A stretch of 64,000 nucleotides of DNA. Source: Alphaproteobacteria bacterium (lineage in GTDB: Bacteria; Planctomycetota; Phycisphaerae; UBA1845). Location: NCBI GenBank assembly GCA_028285105.1, contig JANQQE010000004.1, positions 1 to 64,000 of the forward strand, read 5' to 3'. The notes under the pieces were generated by a model, which was given only the letters and a program-made list of their open reading frames with translations, was not told the origin of the DNA and did not search any database. This document shows, one piece after another, positions 62,664 to 64,000 of the stretch (position 1 is its first letter; each line of letters begins with the position of its first letter). The translations under genes and the position numbers were made by a program.

Positions 62664-63794
62664 ATGGCAAAAAAGACCAAGCGAAAAGCGATTCGCGTCA
62701 CCGACGTTTGCAATGCCCTCGAAACCATCGCTCCTTTGCACCTCGGTCAAAAGTGGGACAACATCGGATTGCTCGCAGGTGACGCCAACGCACCGGTTTC
62801 AAAGGCACTGCTCTGCATCGACCTGACGCCCGAGGTTGCAACCGAAGCCATCAAATCCGGCGTCGATTTCGTGATGGCCTATCACCCGCCGATCTTCAAA
62901 CCGGTCGCGCGAATGACGGCTCAATCTTCGGGTCCGGAAGCCGCAATCTTTCGCTGCATCGCCAACGGTATCGCTGTCTACAGCACGCACACCGCGCTCG
63001 ACGCGGCTGACGGTGGAACCAACGACGTCATCGCAAACCTGTGCGGCGTCACCGAAACCGAACCGCTCGAGTACACAACTTCGCCAACCTCCGAGCGGAA
63101 GATCGCGACTTTTGTACCGGCGAAGAATGTCGATGCCGTCGCAAAAGCGATGTCGAAAGCCGGTGCAGGACGCATCGGCGACTACGAGCAATGCAGCTAT
63201 CGAATCGAAGGACACGGCACCTTTTTCGGAACCGAAGGAACCAACCCAGCCGCCGGCAAGCGAGGCCGCCTCGAACGTGTCGATGAAGTCCGATTGGAAA
63301 TGGTTTGCCCGACGAATCGCGTTCCGAAAGTCATCGCAGCCATGACCGACGCGCATCCCTACGAAGAAGTGGCGTACGACATCTACCCAATCGAGTCGCA
63401 CCCCGAACGCGGTATCGGTCGCGTCGGAAGAATCGCGCAACCGGTGACTCTCGAATCCCTCGCCAGGAAGTTGAAGAAAGCGAGCGGCGCACCTGGCACA
63501 CACATCGTCGGCAAACCAATTCAGAAGATACACCGCGTCGTCATCGTGGCAGGGGCAGCCGGCTCCCTACCGTTCACCATCCCGCTCGGAAAAACCGACG
63601 TCATCATCACCGGCGAAATCCGTCACCACGACGCACTGACCATTCTGCGCAAACCCTGCAACGCCATCGCTCTCGGTCACTGGAGCAGCGAACACCCAAC
63701 CCTCAAGCATCTCGCCAAGCGTCTAACAGTAATGACCAAGGGCGTTTTGTTCAAAGTCAGTCGCGCCGATTGTGAGCCATTCCAGCCGATCTAG
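62664..63794 (+). CDS. Nif3-like dinuclear metal-centre protein
   Basis: 376 aa. GTP cyclohydrolase 1 type 2/Nif3 family: the APLHLGQKWDNIGLLAGD start, VDFVMAYHPPIF with metal-binding His, AVYSTHTALDAADGGTNDVIA, and the late IITGEIRHHDALTIL and ALGHWSSEHPTL motifs. An insert (about 130-230) corresponds to the NGG1-interacting-type middle domain. Cytoplasmic hexamer; function in the family is unclear. One base separates it from pabC, so the three genes are one operon. Confidence 0.9.
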   Translation: MAKKTKRKAIRVTDVCNALETIAPLHLGQKWDNIGLLAGDANAPVSKALLCIDLTPEVATEAIKSGVDFVMAYHPPIFKPVARMTAQSSGPEAAIFRCIANGIAVYSTHTALDAADGGTNDVIANLCGVTETEPLEYTTSPTSERKIATFVPAKNVDAVAKAMSKAGAGRIGDYEQCSYRIEGHGTFFGTEGTNPAAGKRGRLERVDEVRLEMVCPTNRVPKVIAAMTDAHPYEEVAYDIYPIESHPERGIGRVGRIAQPVTLESLARKLKKASGAPGTHIVGKPIQKIHRVVIVAGAAGSLPFTIPLGKTDVIITGEIRHHDALTILRKPCNAIALGHWSSEHPTLKHLAKRLTVMTKGVLFKVSRADCEPFQPI

Positions 63795-63916
63795 GTCCTT
63801 TTTGGAAAATCTCAAAACACCTCACGATTTTTTTTCCGATTGCCTGACGAGCAGGTCAATATCCCTATGGACGAAGTACTCTCTCACAAAATTGAACTGA
63901 TGATGGGGCTAAGCAG

Positions 63917-64000
63917 ATGTACCAAATCTCGAAATCCGCGCTCGCGATATCCTTCTTCACCGTTGCATTGGTCGGCTGCACTCCGCAGATTGCACTTGAC
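63917..64000 (+). CDS. N-terminus of a lipoprotein, cut by the window edge
   Basis: 28 codons to the edge. MYQISKSALAISFFTVALVGC is a lipoprotein signal with lipobox LVGC. GGGG lies about 11 bases upstream of the ATG. Nothing more can be said. Confidence 0.5.
   Translation, partial: MYQISKSALAISFFTVALVGCTPQIALD

Overview
The window looks like chromosomal DNA of a planctomycete, most likely Phycisphaerae-like. This rests on the gene content, not on a marker gene. Indicators are: two PEP-CTERM-type C-termini (3680-3913 and 47017-47763), a HAF-repeat protein, a sulfatase carrying a C-terminal dockerin, a TlpA/DUF3738-like fusion, three membrane proteins ending in the same CxxCGY...CPECG zinc ribbon, many lipoproteins, and a type IV pilus/type II secretion-like operon. 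Gene density is ordinary and both strands are used. There is no rRNA operon, CRISPR array, transposase or phage gene in view.

Layout. 0-6 kb is the loosest part: a thioredoxin/DUF3738 fusion, two zinc-ribbon membrane proteins, a 3' fragment of tRNA-Arg(UCG), a HAF-repeat PEP-CTERM gene broken by an in-frame TGA, a basic secreted protein and several REP-like palindromes. 6-16 kb is housekeeping: S41 peptidase, galE, ilvD and gltB. A 1.1 kb gap follows (15.7-16.8 kb) with a candidate structured RNA ending in a terminator-like hairpin, then a SIMPL-domain protein, a small bL12-like protein, recG, a LysM lipoprotein, another lipoprotein and a glutaredoxin-like protein.

21.7-32.1 kb, all on the minus strand, is a pilus/secretion operon read from right to left: pseudopilin, small membrane protein, pilM, pilN, pilO, a PilP/GspC-like protein, secretin, TPR lipoprotein, STAS protein, gspE, gspF. 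Overlapping or closely spaced ends suggest co-transcription of pilM through gspF. Next come a large spermidine-synthase-like membrane protein, a membrane/TPR protein, a lipoprotein, an M28 peptidase, a TPR protein, an exported glutathione peroxidase, an aminopeptidase P and a CaCA antiporter.

42-47 kb holds a cyclodeaminase-like protein overlapping a TIGR04282-type transferase, an AtoE-type transporter, a second SIMPL protein, a PGRP-type amidase lipoprotein and a PEP-CTERM protein. 48-53 kb is a polysaccharide-export set (GT4 glycosyltransferase, Wzt-like ATPase, Wzm-like permease) divergent from a B12-binding radical SAM protein. 53-64 kb contains a third zinc-ribbon protein, a His-rich DUF1579 protein, the dockerin sulfatase, gpsA, a Ser/Thr-rich SH3 protein, and the pabB-pabC-Nif3 run with its own promoter. 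A lipoprotein gene is cut by the right edge.

The most unusual points are the TGA at a conserved Trp in the HAF protein, the truncated tRNA, the structured RNA at 16.5 kb, the STAS gene inside the pilus operon, a sulfatase with Ser in place of the key Pro of its formylglycine motif, two promoters that place the start site at the ATG, and several unrelated 15-18 bp tandem duplications confined to intergenic DNA.
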